This document shows, piece after piece, positions 15,800 through 24,296 of a stretch of DNA of 64,000 bases. Location: NCBI RefSeq assembly GCF_016031635.1, contig NZ_JACEGD010000028.1:1-64000 (forward strand), given 5' to 3'. The position numbers and the translations under genes were made by a program. Numbering within the stretch: the first letter of the stretch is position 1; each line of letters opens with the position of its first letter. Origin of the DNA: Bradyrhizobium diversitatis (GTDB lineage Bacteria > Pseudomonadota > Alphaproteobacteria > Rhizobiales > Xanthobacteraceae). The notes beneath the pieces were generated by a model. That model had not been told where the DNA came from and searched no databases. It saw only the letters and a list, made by a program, of their open reading frames with translations.

Positions 15800-17023
15800 C
15801 TAGGCGCGCAACGCGCCGCGGACACGCCCGAGCCAACCCGGGCGCATCTGATCGACGCGATGTGTCAGACTGCGCCGCAGGAAGTGCAACCGTCGCCGTA
15901 CGTCCCAGCCGATGTCGCTGCGGGACGTCAGAGCCTCGCGGAAGCGCGCCATCTTCAGCGACTGCTGGTCAGCCGCGATCTTGTCGCGATCGGAATAGAA
16001 CTGCGAGATCTTCTCCAGGCCCATGCCTGGGGTCATGAGCCACCGCGGCGCGTACTCGGTGCAAAGACGGTCGATGTCCACCAGCAGGCGGGCGACACCC
16101 GTGCCGGCGGCGGGACAGTTGGTCTGGAACGCATCGCCGATGAGCACGACGCCGGGCTGGAGATGCCCCTCGACGACAGTCAGATCCATCACCCAGTTCT
16201 GGACCCGGTCGATCACGCGGAAATCGCCGAGGTAGTCCCGCAATCCCGGCAGCAGGCGCAAGAGCGTCGCCTCCGGCTCGCGACGCAACTCGCGCATGAT
16301 CGGGTCGGTCGGATCGCGGAACATGAAGAGATTGGCCCGCATGCCGGCACGGACCGGAAACAGGCTGAGATAGTCGATGCCATCCGCCGTACGTTCGCCG
16401 TAGCAGGTCAACGCCTCGAAATCGAACGGAGTGCCGTCGTGGCGGGCGATCGTGAAGCCGAACGAGACCGAATGGCGCTCGGCCAGCACGCGCCGCCTGA
16501 TGCCGAGCTTGTAACCGAGAACTCCCGCCATGCCCGTGGCCAGAACAACGAGGCGCGCGGTGACGCGCCGTCCGGAGGCCAGCTCGAGATGCTGGACATC
16601 GTCGCTGCTGCTGATCGCAGTGACCTCGTCGACGATCAGGTGGGATGGATCGGGGATCTGGCGACGCGCCATGGCGACGAGATCGGTATAGGGGAATCCG
16701 TAGGCCTGGCCGACGCTGACATCAACCACCTTGCCCTCCCGGATATTGAGCACCTGGTCATATCGACAGGCGACGCCCTCGAGCGCGTTGAGAAAGCCCA
16801 GCTTGCGAAACAGCTCCAGCTGATGGCCGCCGATCTTTTCGACCCTGAATTCGTCCGGATAGATCGCGCGCTTGTCGACGAGAGCAACGCGATGCCCTCC
16901 CCGCGCCAGCACGGCCGCCGCAAGCGATCCCGCAAGGCCACCGCCGACAACGACGATGTCGGAGACGATCGTTGCCGTCTCGCCCTCATCGATTGGCTCG
17001 GTCACGGCTCCATCCGTCGTCAT
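15800..17023 (-). CDS. FAD-dependent oxidoreductase/monooxygenase (PHBH-fold)
   Basis: The 407-residue flavoprotein has an N-terminal GxGxxG motif (VVGGGLAGS, 26-33), a central FAD-binding arm, and the second FAD motif GDAFQTNCPAAGTGV near 300. This matches group A flavin monooxygenases and geranylgeranyl-reductase-like proteins. The start at 17023 has GGGAG upstream and places the Rossmann motif at the usual depth. It is the only minus-strand gene in the glycan island and is divergent from the flippase gene. The substrate is unknown; a lipid or pigment is possible. Confidence 0.82.
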   Translation of the reverse strand: MTTDGAVTEPIDEGETATIVSDIVVVGGGLAGSLAAAVLARGGHRVALVDKRAIYPDEFRVEKIGGHQLELFRKLGFLNALEGVACRYDQVLNIREGKVVDVSVGQAYGFPYTDLVAMARRQIPDPSHLIVDEVTAISSSDDVQHLELASGRRVTARLVVLATGMAGVLGYKLGIRRRVLAERHSVSFGFTIARHDGTPFDFEALTCYGERTADGIDYLSLFPVRAGMRANLFMFRDPTDPIMRELRREPEATLLRLLPGLRDYLGDFRVIDRVQNWVMDLTVVEGHLQPGVVLIGDAFQTNCPAAGTGVARLLVDIDRLCTEYAPRWLMTPGMGLEKISQFYSDRDKIAADQQSLKMARFREALTSRSDIGWDVRRRLHFLRRSLTHRVDQMRPGWLGRVRGALRA

Positions 17024-17487
17024 GGCTTCGGCTCCCAGGTTAACGGCGGTTCCAGTGCAACTCTCCCGCCTGATGTCGCATCGCGGAGCCAAGTGCGATC
17101 ATTTCCGAGGATTGAGGTTAATGACCGGAAGCGGCGGGCGCGCTGTTGCCGTTCCGGCACGCGTCTTGCTCGAGTTGCTCCGTAGATTCCGGGTTTCGAC
17201 ATCCCGGCGACCGATCCCGCGCGCCATTCCGCACTCGAAAGGCCGATCTCGTCTTCTTCGGTCGTCGATGCGGGGCCAGGCCGTCAGTCGGTCGAGCTGG
17301 ACTTTGCACCAACCGGGACAATGAGGACGACGATGTTCCAGAGTGAGGCAGCCGACGTAGCCGCAATATCGTCGCGGCCGGCGAGATCCTGCATCTCGTC
17401 CATTAACACTCGCGCCGTTGCAGCATGCTAGGTTGTCGCCGGTATCTGAACACGTCTCTTCAGGGGAGCGTAGCCCCTTAAATCTCC
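17024..17487. other. Divergent intergenic region before the flippase gene
   Basis: 464 bases separate the divergent flavoprotein and flippase genes and presumably hold both promoters. Short open frames on both strands lack ribosome-binding sites and family resemblance. The only structure I note is a short GGGG/CCCC hairpin-like element around 17463-17480, just before the flippase start. No tRNA or insertion element is seen. Confidence 0.45.
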
Positions 17488-18834
17488 ATGATCGAAGCCA
17501 TCCTCCAGTTCATGCGGCGCGATGTCACGCGCGGAGTTGCCGGGACCATCCTCCTCAAGGTTGGCAGCGGCGTGCTCGCGTTTGCATTGTTCTCGCTGGC
17601 GGCACGGACGATGTCGCCCGACGGCTTCGGCATCTTTGCGACCTGGCTCTCGGTCGCCCAGATCGCAGCCGTCCTGGGACTGGTCGGCCAGGAATCCCTG
17701 CTGGTGCGCTTCCTCAACGAGTATCAGGTCAGTGAGAGGCCGGACCTCACCAAAGGTGTCCTCCTATCGAGCTTCAAGATTGCCTCGGTCGCAATGCTGA
17801 TCGTGATCGCCGGGATCGCCATCGCGGCAAGCATGAGAGGCGACTGGTGGCTGCTGATCCTCGCGGTGTCGGCCTACACGGCCGTCAACGCCGCGGTGAT
17901 GCTTGGGAGCCAGATCGCTCGCTCGCTGGTCAGCATTCTCATGGGCGAAGGAAATCGCGAGTTCTTCTGGCGTGTCATCGTCGTCCTGTTCCTGCTCGCC
18001 ATGCTGCTCCGCCATCGGCAGCTCGATCCCGCCGAGTTGTTCGCGGTGATGACAATGGCGATGTCGGTGGGCCTGGCGGCGCAGATCATTTCGATCGCGC
18101 GAGTGCTGCCGGATTTGCGCGGTACGCCGGCGCGCACCGAGACGTCCCGCTGGCGATCGAGCGCCCTTCACTTCTGGCTCGCATCCATCCTTGAAGCCGC
18201 CAATCAGTATTTCGACGTCATTCTGGTCTACTGGATGCTGGATCCGGCGACCGCCGGAATCTACTTTGCCGCCTCGCGCCTTGCCAACATCTTCGCCATG
18301 CTGTCCGCAGCGCTGTACACTTTCGGCGCGCGCCGGCTGCCGTCGCTGTATTTCAGCAAGAACCACCGGGAGTTCGAGCGGACCTTGCGGTTGATGGCGG
18401 AAGTGACCGCACTTTGCGTGATCGCCGGCCTCGTCACCATCTGGATCGGCGGCCCCTATCTCCTCAACCTGTTCGGACCTCATTTCACCGCGCAGCATTC
18501 GGTCTTGATCGTGCTCGCGATCGGAACCGCCATCCAGGCGGCAGGCGGCCCGTCTGCTGCGATCCTGCAGCTGACCGGCCATGAACGAATCTATGTGCCG
18601 GTTGTTGCGGCCAACGTCGCGCTGCGGCTCGTGGGATTTATCGTCCTCATTCCCTGGCTCGGGGTGCTTGGCGCGGCGATTTCGGCGACGGTGTCGCTCG
18701 CGCTCGCGACCATTGCCCTGAATATCCTCTGCCGCCGGCGATCCGGGGTGGATCCCTCGGTCCTGGTGCTCTTGCGCTTCTCTGCTTCGAGGCGCGGCAA
18801 CTATGCAGTTCGCGGCGCGGACTCGAGCGATTAG
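17488..18834 (+). CDS. Polysaccharide flippase (Wzx/MATE-like lipopolysaccharide translocase)
   Basis: The 448-residue integral membrane protein has about 12 hydrophobic segments. The N-terminal region (KVGSGVLAFALFSLAARTMSPDGFGIFATWLSVAQI) is the typical first helix pair of oligosaccharide flippases. A second repeat starts near WLASILEAANQYFDVILVYWML. It would move undecaprenyl-linked repeat units across the inner membrane. It is followed after 238 bases by a glycosyltransferase gene, consistent with a capsule, EPS or O-antigen locus. Confidence 0.85.
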   Translation: MIEAILQFMRRDVTRGVAGTILLKVGSGVLAFALFSLAARTMSPDGFGIFATWLSVAQIAAVLGLVGQESLLVRFLNEYQVSERPDLTKGVLLSSFKIASVAMLIVIAGIAIAASMRGDWWLLILAVSAYTAVNAAVMLGSQIARSLVSILMGEGNREFFWRVIVVLFLLAMLLRHRQLDPAELFAVMTMAMSVGLAAQIISIARVLPDLRGTPARTETSRWRSSALHFWLASILEAANQYFDVILVYWMLDPATAGIYFAASRLANIFAMLSAALYTFGARRLPSLYFSKNHREFERTLRLMAEVTALCVIAGLVTIWIGGPYLLNLFGPHFTAQHSVLIVLAIGTAIQAAGGPSAAILQLTGHERIYVPVVAANVALRLVGFIVLIPWLGVLGAAISATVSLALATIALNILCRRRSGVDPSVLVLLRFSASRRGNYAVRGADSSD

Positions 18835-19072
18835 ATGCCATCAGGCCGCGGCTCGGGAAATCCGCAGTCACGCGCCGGCAGCGTGCAAGACGGATTGGTT
18901 AACGCACTCGCCGCGCACCCTCGGGGAAACAGCTGAAATGCCGCGCGAACGATGTGGTTGCAAAGGCCTCGCATTAACTCCGTTTGTCGCTAGCCGATGT
19001 CCGGGCGATACCCGCATGATAGGTACGGAGTTAAGAAGGTGAAGATTTCGTTTCTTTAGCGGGTCGGGATTC

Positions 19073-20248
19073 GTGCTCCACTATCAGCCAAACAAGCAAT
19101 TGGGCGAGACGAGCGCGACGGCTTTGGCGCGGCCGGACAACGGCGGGCCGAAACTGCACGTGCTTCTCGCGCAAACCCAGGCCGAGAACGCCGGTGCGCA
19201 GGAAATCTCGCGGCTTCTCGGCGCCGGGCTCACCGCTCGCGGCTACCGGGTCACCAATCTATTCTTCTTCCGCAAATCGGACTCTTTCGATGAACCGCCG
19301 GATACGCTCTACTGCGCGCAGAGCCGGCCGGGCAATCCGGTGACGCTGCTGCAGATGCTGCGGACGCTCGGCCGCCATATCAGGGCCACGAGGCCCGACG
19401 CCGTCCTGACCTTCCAGCATTTCGGCAACGTCATCGGCGGTGGCGTGACGCGCCTCGTCAGCCGTGCACCGGTTGTCGCAAATCAGGTTTCATCGGCAAT
19501 GTCGATGAGCTGGCCGGTCCGCACCGCCGACATCGTCATGGGCAGCCTCGGCTTCTTCGACTGCATCACGCTCAATTCGAAGGACATGCAGCGCGAATAT
19601 TCGCGCTACCCCGCGGCCTACCGGTCGCGCATGGTGCATGTGCCGCACGGCTTCGACGACAAGGCCCTCACGCTGTCGAAGGAGGCTGCACGACAGAGGT
19701 TCAACCTGCCGCCGGACTGCGTCCTGCTTGGCTGCGCAGCAAGGCTGCATCCGCACAAGCGGCTCGATCTGGCGATACGCCTGTTGCCGGATCAGCCATC
19801 CTGGCGCCTTGCGCTTGCCGGCCAGGGCGCCGACGAGGCCCGACTGAGACAGCTCGCGAACGACTTGAACGTCTCGGACCGACTGCATTGGCTCGGGGAG
19901 ATTCCTCCCAGCCGGATGGCGGACTTCCTGGCCTGCCTGGACGTGTTCGTGTTTCCGACACAGGCCGAAACCTTCGGTCTCGCCGCTGTCGAGGCTGCGA
20001 ACGCCGGTGTTCCCTCGGTCGTGACCGATCTTCCCGTCCTGCGCGAAGTGTTGTCCTACGAAGGGAGACCGACTGCGCTTTTCGTCGATGCCTCCGATCA
20101 TGCGAAGCTCTCCGCAGCCGTCTCCACGCTGTTGACGGACAAGCACCTGAGCGACGAACTGCGACAAAACGCCAAAGGCCTGCGACTGCGCTATTCGGTA
20201 GATGCGATGGTTGACGAATACGTTCGTATTCTCGAGCAGGTCATTTGA
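19073..20248 (+). CDS. GT4 family glycosyltransferase
   Basis: The protein of about 391 residues has the GT-B fold. Its donor-binding C-terminal half has LGCAARLHPHKRLDLAIRLL, LALAGQGADEARLRQLA, and the family E-x7-E motif in PTQAETFGLAAVEAANAGVPSV. The N-terminal half is less conserved. The first clear homology begins near KLHVLLAQTQAENAGAQEIS, so the GTG at 19073 may be slightly too far upstream; no strong ribosome-binding site decides this. The gene probably adds one sugar in the surface glycan made by this island. Confidence 0.87.
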   Translation: MLHYQPNKQLGETSATALARPDNGGPKLHVLLAQTQAENAGAQEISRLLGAGLTARGYRVTNLFFFRKSDSFDEPPDTLYCAQSRPGNPVTLLQMLRTLGRHIRATRPDAVLTFQHFGNVIGGGVTRLVSRAPVVANQVSSAMSMSWPVRTADIVMGSLGFFDCITLNSKDMQREYSRYPAAYRSRMVHVPHGFDDKALTLSKEAARQRFNLPPDCVLLGCAARLHPHKRLDLAIRLLPDQPSWRLALAGQGADEARLRQLANDLNVSDRLHWLGEIPPSRMADFLACLDVFVFPTQAETFGLAAVEAANAGVPSVVTDLPVLREVLSYEGRPTALFVDASDHAKLSAAVSTLLTDKHLSDELRQNAKGLRLRYSVDAMVDEYVRILEQVI

Positions 20249-20277
20249 CATGATCCGTTGAAACAGATTGGCTCGAC

Positions 20278-21810
20278 ATGATCATCGAGTTTCGCTGTGA
20301 ACGCGAGTACGCGCGGCAATGGATGGCCCGCGAGACGCTGTCGATCGACGGCCGGGACGTGCCGGTTCAAATCGTATGGGCGCCAACGGCGGAGCCGCGG
20401 CCCGCAGGCCTCGACGCCCTGTTCGAGCTCGAACGCGCGGTGCTGCGCAAAGGCAAGCATGGCGGCGCAGACAGGCTGAAGATCGTTCCCGAAGGGGCGC
20501 AGGCTTGCAGCGCAGCCGACGTGATCGTCGATTTTACGGGCGCCGAGCGGGATCCGGACTGCTCTGCCCGGCTGTATCTGCGTCCGCTGTTCAACGGAGC
20601 TGCGGGCGAAAATGCCGCCCTCGCCGCCATTCTCGCCGGCGACCTGCCCGTGATCGACATCGTCAACGAGGTCGACGGTTCGGTCCTCGACCGCGGCCAT
20701 CCATCCGGAGAGATTGCCGCGGGCCTCAGTGGCGCGCTCGAAACCGTCATGGCGCGAACCCTGACCATGGTGGTGGCGGTCCTGTCGGGAAGACCGCGAA
20801 TTGTGCCGCAACTGGCGCGCCCCGCCGGCGATGGCTTGCGCCGCGAACCCGTCGGCTATGTCGCTCGCGGCCTTGCCGCATCGATCGCCAAGGAAATCTA
20901 TCGCCTCTGCTGCTATGCCCCGCATTGGCATGTCGGATGGCGCTTCAATGACGGCGGAGGCGTCTGGCAGACCGCAGATCTATCCGGCCCAGGCTGGAAC
21001 GTGCTGGGAGATCCTGGAAACCACTTCTACGCCGATCCGTTTCCGATCACGTGGCAGGGACGCACATTCGTCTTCTTCGAGGATCTCGATCACCGCGTCG
21101 GAAAAGGCATCATTTCGGCGATCGAGTTCAGTGACGCGGGGCCGGTCGGCGAGGTGATGCCCGTGCTGGAGGAGCCCTGGCACCTCTCCTATCCGTTTCT
21201 GATCGAAGACGATGGCGAGCTATGGATGATCCCGGAGAGCTCGACGCGCGGGGACGTCGCCCTCTACAAATGCGTTCGGTTTCCGGACAAATGGGAGCGA
21301 TATGCGACGCTGCTTTCCGGCCTCGAGCTGGCCGACGCCACGATCACGCGGCACAATGGCCTGCACTATCTGTTCGGCGCCTGGCGCGACGGAGCGGGTG
21401 GCTATTCGGATTCGCTGGCGATCTACTACGCCGACCGCCTCTTGGGGCCCTGGTTGCCCCACGCCAGCAATCCGGTCTTGATCGACCGCGCAAGCACGCG
21501 GCCGGCGGGGAATTTCGTCACCCTCAATGGCAAATTGTGGCGACCGGTCCAGGATTGTGCCGACGGATACGGCGCGGCGCTCGCACTGGCGGAGGTGGTC
21601 GACCTGTCGCCGACGGCGTTCAAGCAGATCGTCCGCCACTCTCTGAAGCCCGGACCGCTATGGCCCGGCAGGAAGTTGCATACCTTGAACCGCTGCGGCC
21701 GGCTCGAAGTGATCGACGGATCGCGCGTCCAACCCAAGACGCGCGCGTTCGCGAGTCACTTTCCGTCGACGCTCGTGTCTGCGCGAACCAGCCCGAGTTC
21801 GGCTGTTTGA
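20278..21810 (+). CDS. Formyltransferase-like domain fused to GINT1-type beta-propeller (glycan modification)
   Basis: The 510-residue protein appears to have two parts. Residues about 1-200 resemble a degenerate formyltransferase-like region (DVIVDFTGAE and LPVIDIVNEVDGSV). Residues about 220-480 form a five-bladed propeller like that of glucosamine inositolphosphorylceramide transferase, with NHFYADPFPITWQGRTFVFFEDLDHR, EPWHLSYPFLIEDDGELWMIPES and NPVLIDRASTRPAGNF. Bacterial proteins of this layout sit in surface polysaccharide loci. It starts 29 bases after the GT4 gene stop, so the two are likely co-transcribed. Its exact reaction is not known to me. Confidence 0.7.
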   Translation: MIIEFRCEREYARQWMARETLSIDGRDVPVQIVWAPTAEPRPAGLDALFELERAVLRKGKHGGADRLKIVPEGAQACSAADVIVDFTGAERDPDCSARLYLRPLFNGAAGENAALAAILAGDLPVIDIVNEVDGSVLDRGHPSGEIAAGLSGALETVMARTLTMVVAVLSGRPRIVPQLARPAGDGLRREPVGYVARGLAASIAKEIYRLCCYAPHWHVGWRFNDGGGVWQTADLSGPGWNVLGDPGNHFYADPFPITWQGRTFVFFEDLDHRVGKGIISAIEFSDAGPVGEVMPVLEEPWHLSYPFLIEDDGELWMIPESSTRGDVALYKCVRFPDKWERYATLLSGLELADATITRHNGLHYLFGAWRDGAGGYSDSLAIYYADRLLGPWLPHASNPVLIDRASTRPAGNFVTLNGKLWRPVQDCADGYGAALALAEVVDLSPTAFKQIVRHSLKPGPLWPGRKLHTLNRCGRLEVIDGSRVQPKTRAFASHFPSTLVSARTSPSSAV

Positions 21811-21840
21811 TCTGCGTTTCGCTCGCCGATCCGCCCACGG

Positions 21841-21860
21841 CGACCCGAATTCTCGGGTTG
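21841..21860. terminator. Possible bidirectional terminator between convergent genes
   Basis: The sequence acccga-attc-tcgggt forms a perfect 6-base stem with a 4-base loop, extendable to 8 pairs with one G-U pair. It lies between the stops of the propeller gene (21810) and the LysR gene (21866). Neither side has a U-run, so the hairpin may only be a message-end stabiliser. Confidence 0.4.
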
Positions 21861-21865
21861 CCCGC

Positions 21866-22789
21866 TCACTTCGCCGCGTCGATCCAGATGCCGGGCTGCG
21901 AATGCTCGCGGATGTGGCTGACCAGGAAGTCGGAAAAGACCCTGATCTTGGCGGGCAGCCTGACGCGGTTTTGATAGGCGATGTTCATGGTGAGCAGAGG
22001 CAGCTCCCAGCCCATCAGGACCGGCACCAGCCGGCCGGCCGCGATATCGCTCTGCACGATATAGAGCGGCTGGATCAGGATGCCTAACCCGGCACGGGCT
22101 GCGCCACAGATGATCTGGCCGTCATTACTGTCGAGCGTCGGCGCGATCCGAATGGTCTGCGTCGTGCTGCCCTGGCTGAGCCGCAGCGAATAGGGATCGT
22201 TGGCGAGATTGTAGATCAGCATATTGTGGCGTGCGAGATCGGCCGGGTGCTCCGGCCGGCCATGCTTCTCCAGATAGGCCGGCGACGCCGCGAGCACGCG
22301 GTGCATCTGGCCGATGCGGCGAACGACGATGTTTGAATCCGGCTCGTGCTCGCGCGTGCGGATCGCGACGTCGATGCCGGCCTCGATGAAGTCCAGATAG
22401 CGGTTTGCGCTGATGATCTGCACGCTGAGATCAGGATAGAGCGCGCGGAAGGCAGGCAGCATCGGCGCGAGGTAGATCATCGCGAAGGACAGCGAGCTCG
22501 TCACGCGCAGCATGCCCTTCGGCGACAGCGCACGGTCGGAAACCGCGTCCTCGGCCTCGGCGAGCTCGTTCAGGAGCGTGCTGCAACGCTGCAGCAGCTC
22601 CTGTCCTGCTTCGGTCAGCCATTGCCGGCGCGTGTTGCGCTCGATCAGCCGCACCGCAAGCCGCTCCTCCAGCGCACTGAGATGACGGCTCGCGGCCGCG
22701 TTCGACATCCGAAGGATTTCGGCAGCTTTGGAAAGGCTGCCGAGCTCAGCGGTTTTGGAGAAGACCTCGAGTTGGAGCAGCCGGTCCAT
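21866..22789 (-). CDS. LysR family transcriptional regulator
   Basis: The 307-residue regulator has the N-terminal winged helix-turn-helix (LQLEVFSKTAELGSLSKAAEILRMSNAAASRHLSALEERL) and a C-terminal effector domain beginning near LSPKGMLRVTSS. It is of the AaeR/DmlR-like group. It is divergent from the 11-gene hydroxyquinol operon, 107 bases away, and is its most likely regulator. An inverted repeat in the shared promoter region is a candidate binding site. Confidence 0.92.
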   Translation of the reverse strand: MDRLLQLEVFSKTAELGSLSKAAEILRMSNAAASRHLSALEERLAVRLIERNTRRQWLTEAGQELLQRCSTLLNELAEAEDAVSDRALSPKGMLRVTSSLSFAMIYLAPMLPAFRALYPDLSVQIISANRYLDFIEAGIDVAIRTREHEPDSNIVVRRIGQMHRVLAASPAYLEKHGRPEHPADLARHNMLIYNLANDPYSLRLSQGSTTQTIRIAPTLDSNDGQIICGAARAGLGILIQPLYIVQSDIAAGRLVPVLMGWELPLLTMNIAYQNRVRLPAKIRVFSDFLVSHIREHSQPGIWIDAAK

Positions 22790-22896
22790 TTTTGCGAAAT
22801 AAGGAAAAGAGACTTACAAATTTTGACCTTTATTTCCGCTTTCTGCAAGGCAAAATGGCACCAACAAAGCACAATTGCAGGCGAGGAAATCAGGAA
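22790..22896. promoter_or_regulatory. Shared LysR/hydroxyquinol-operon promoter region with inverted repeat
   Basis: GAAATAAGG (22796-22804) faces CCTTTATTTC (22827-22836), a near-perfect inverted repeat with one extra A and a 22-base spacer. It lies in an AT-rich stretch unusual for this GC-rich window. This fits an operator/promoter between divergent genes, as LysR regulators use. The exact bound half-sites are not determinable by eye. Confidence 0.4.
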
Positions 22897-23220
22897 ATGT
22901 CGGGCCCGATCAGGCACATCGTGATGTGGCGGCTGCGCGGGGACACCCCCGAGGAGCGCACCGCGGCGCGGGTCAAGGTCAAGTCCCTGTTCGAGGGCCT
23001 CAAGGGCCGGATCGATGGCCTCACCCATATCGAAGTCGGCATGGATGTCAGCGCTGTCGACTACGCCTGCGACGTCGTCCTGTTCTCCGAATTTACCGAC
23101 CAGGCGGCGCTTGCCGCCTACGCCAACCATCCGGAACATCTGCGCGTCCGCGAGGCGCTGGGCGACTTGCGGATCGGGCGCTTCCAGGTCGATTATCCCA
23201 TCAAAGAGACCGGCGCATGA
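22897..23220 (+). CDS. Dabb-family stress-responsive alpha/beta barrel protein
   Basis: The 107-residue protein begins MSGPIRHIVMWRLRGDTPEE and has LFEGLKGRIDGLTHIEVGMDVS and FSEFTDQAALAAYANHPEHLRVRE, the hallmarks of the Dabb dimeric alpha/beta barrel. Members are small dimers found in many aromatic degradation operons; some act as enzymes or help product release, but the role is often unknown. The ATG at 22897 has GAGG upstream and gives the standard length. Its stop overlaps the start of the maleylacetate reductase gene by 4 bases. Confidence 0.85.
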   Translation: MSGPIRHIVMWRLRGDTPEERTAARVKVKSLFEGLKGRIDGLTHIEVGMDVSAVDYACDVVLFSEFTDQAALAAYANHPEHLRVREALGDLRIGRFQVDYPIKETGA

Positions 23221-24296
23221 TCGGCTCGTTCACCTACGAAAACCTGCCCTGCCGCGTCGTGTTCGGCAGCGGAACGCTGGCTTCCGCCAGGGCCGAGGTC
23301 GAGCGGCTCGGCGGCAGACGCGCGCTGGTGCTGACGACGGCGCAGCAGGAGGCGCAAGGCAAGAGCTTGGGCGCCGCGCTCGGCCCGCTCTATGCCGGCC
23401 TGTTTTCCGGCGCGACCATGCACACGCCGGTCGAGGTCACGGAACGGGCGCTCGCGGCGCTGAAGGCGTGCGAGGCGGATTGCGTCGTCTCGCTCGGCGG
23501 CGGCTCGACCACCGGCCTCGGCAAGGCGCTGGCCTTGCGCACCGGCATCAACCAGCTCTGCATCCCCACCACCTATGCCGGCTCCGAGATGACACCGATC
23601 GTCGGGCAGACCGAGAACGGCCTGAAGACCACGGTCCGCGATGCGGCCGTGCTGCCGGAGACGGTGATCTACGACGTCGAGCTGACGCTGACGCTGCCGG
23701 CGAGCCTCGCCGCAACCTCCGGCATCAACGCGATCGCGCATGCGGTCGAGGCGCTCTACGCGCGCGATGCCAATCCCGTGACGTCGCTGATGGCGGAAGA
23801 AGGCATCCGCGCGCTGGCGCGAGCCCTGCCCGCCATTGCCGCGAAAAGCGACGATCGCGAGGCCCGCACCGAGGCGCTCTACGGCGCGTGGCTGTGCGGC
23901 GTCTGCCTTGGCACCGTCGGCATGGCGCTGCATCACAAGCTCTGCCACACGCTCGGCGGCACTTTTGACCTGCCGCACGCCGAAACGCACACGATCGTGC
24001 TGCCGCACGCGCTGGCCTACAATGCACCGGCCGTGCCCGATGCGATGGCGCGCATCTCGCGCGCGATCGGCGCTGCAGACCCGTCGCAGGGGCTTTTCGA
24101 GCTTGCGGAGCGGCTGGGTGCGAAGGTCGCACTGCGCGATATCGGCATGCCCCAAAGCGGCATCGACAAGGCGGCCGACCTCGCCGTCACCAATGCCTAC
24201 TGGAATCCGCGGCCGCTCGAGCGAAACGCCATCCGCGACCTGATTGCACGCGCCTGGGCCGGCGAGCCGCCGGGCACTGCAAAAGCGGCGGCGTGA
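23217..24296 (+). CDS. Maleylacetate reductase
   Basis: The 359-residue iron-alcohol-dehydrogenase-fold enzyme begins MIGSFTYENLPCRVVFGSGT, typical of maleylacetate reductases. It has the nucleotide motif SLGGGSTTGLGKALAL and the His-rich region ALHHKLCHTLGGTFDLPHAETH. It reduces maleylacetate to 3-oxoadipate with NAD(P)H, the step after hydroxyquinol ring cleavage; the matching dioxygenase is three genes downstream. It starts at the ATGA overlap with the Dabb gene, and its own stop overlaps the next start as GTGA. Confidence 0.9.
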   Translation: MIGSFTYENLPCRVVFGSGTLASARAEVERLGGRRALVLTTAQQEAQGKSLGAALGPLYAGLFSGATMHTPVEVTERALAALKACEADCVVSLGGGSTTGLGKALALRTGINQLCIPTTYAGSEMTPIVGQTENGLKTTVRDAAVLPETVIYDVELTLTLPASLAATSGINAIAHAVEALYARDANPVTSLMAEEGIRALARALPAIAAKSDDREARTEALYGAWLCGVCLGTVGMALHHKLCHTLGGTFDLPHAETHTIVLPHALAYNAPAVPDAMARISRAIGAADPSQGLFELAERLGAKVALRDIGMPQSGIDKAADLAVTNAYWNPRPLERNAIRDLIARAWAGEPPGTAKAAA

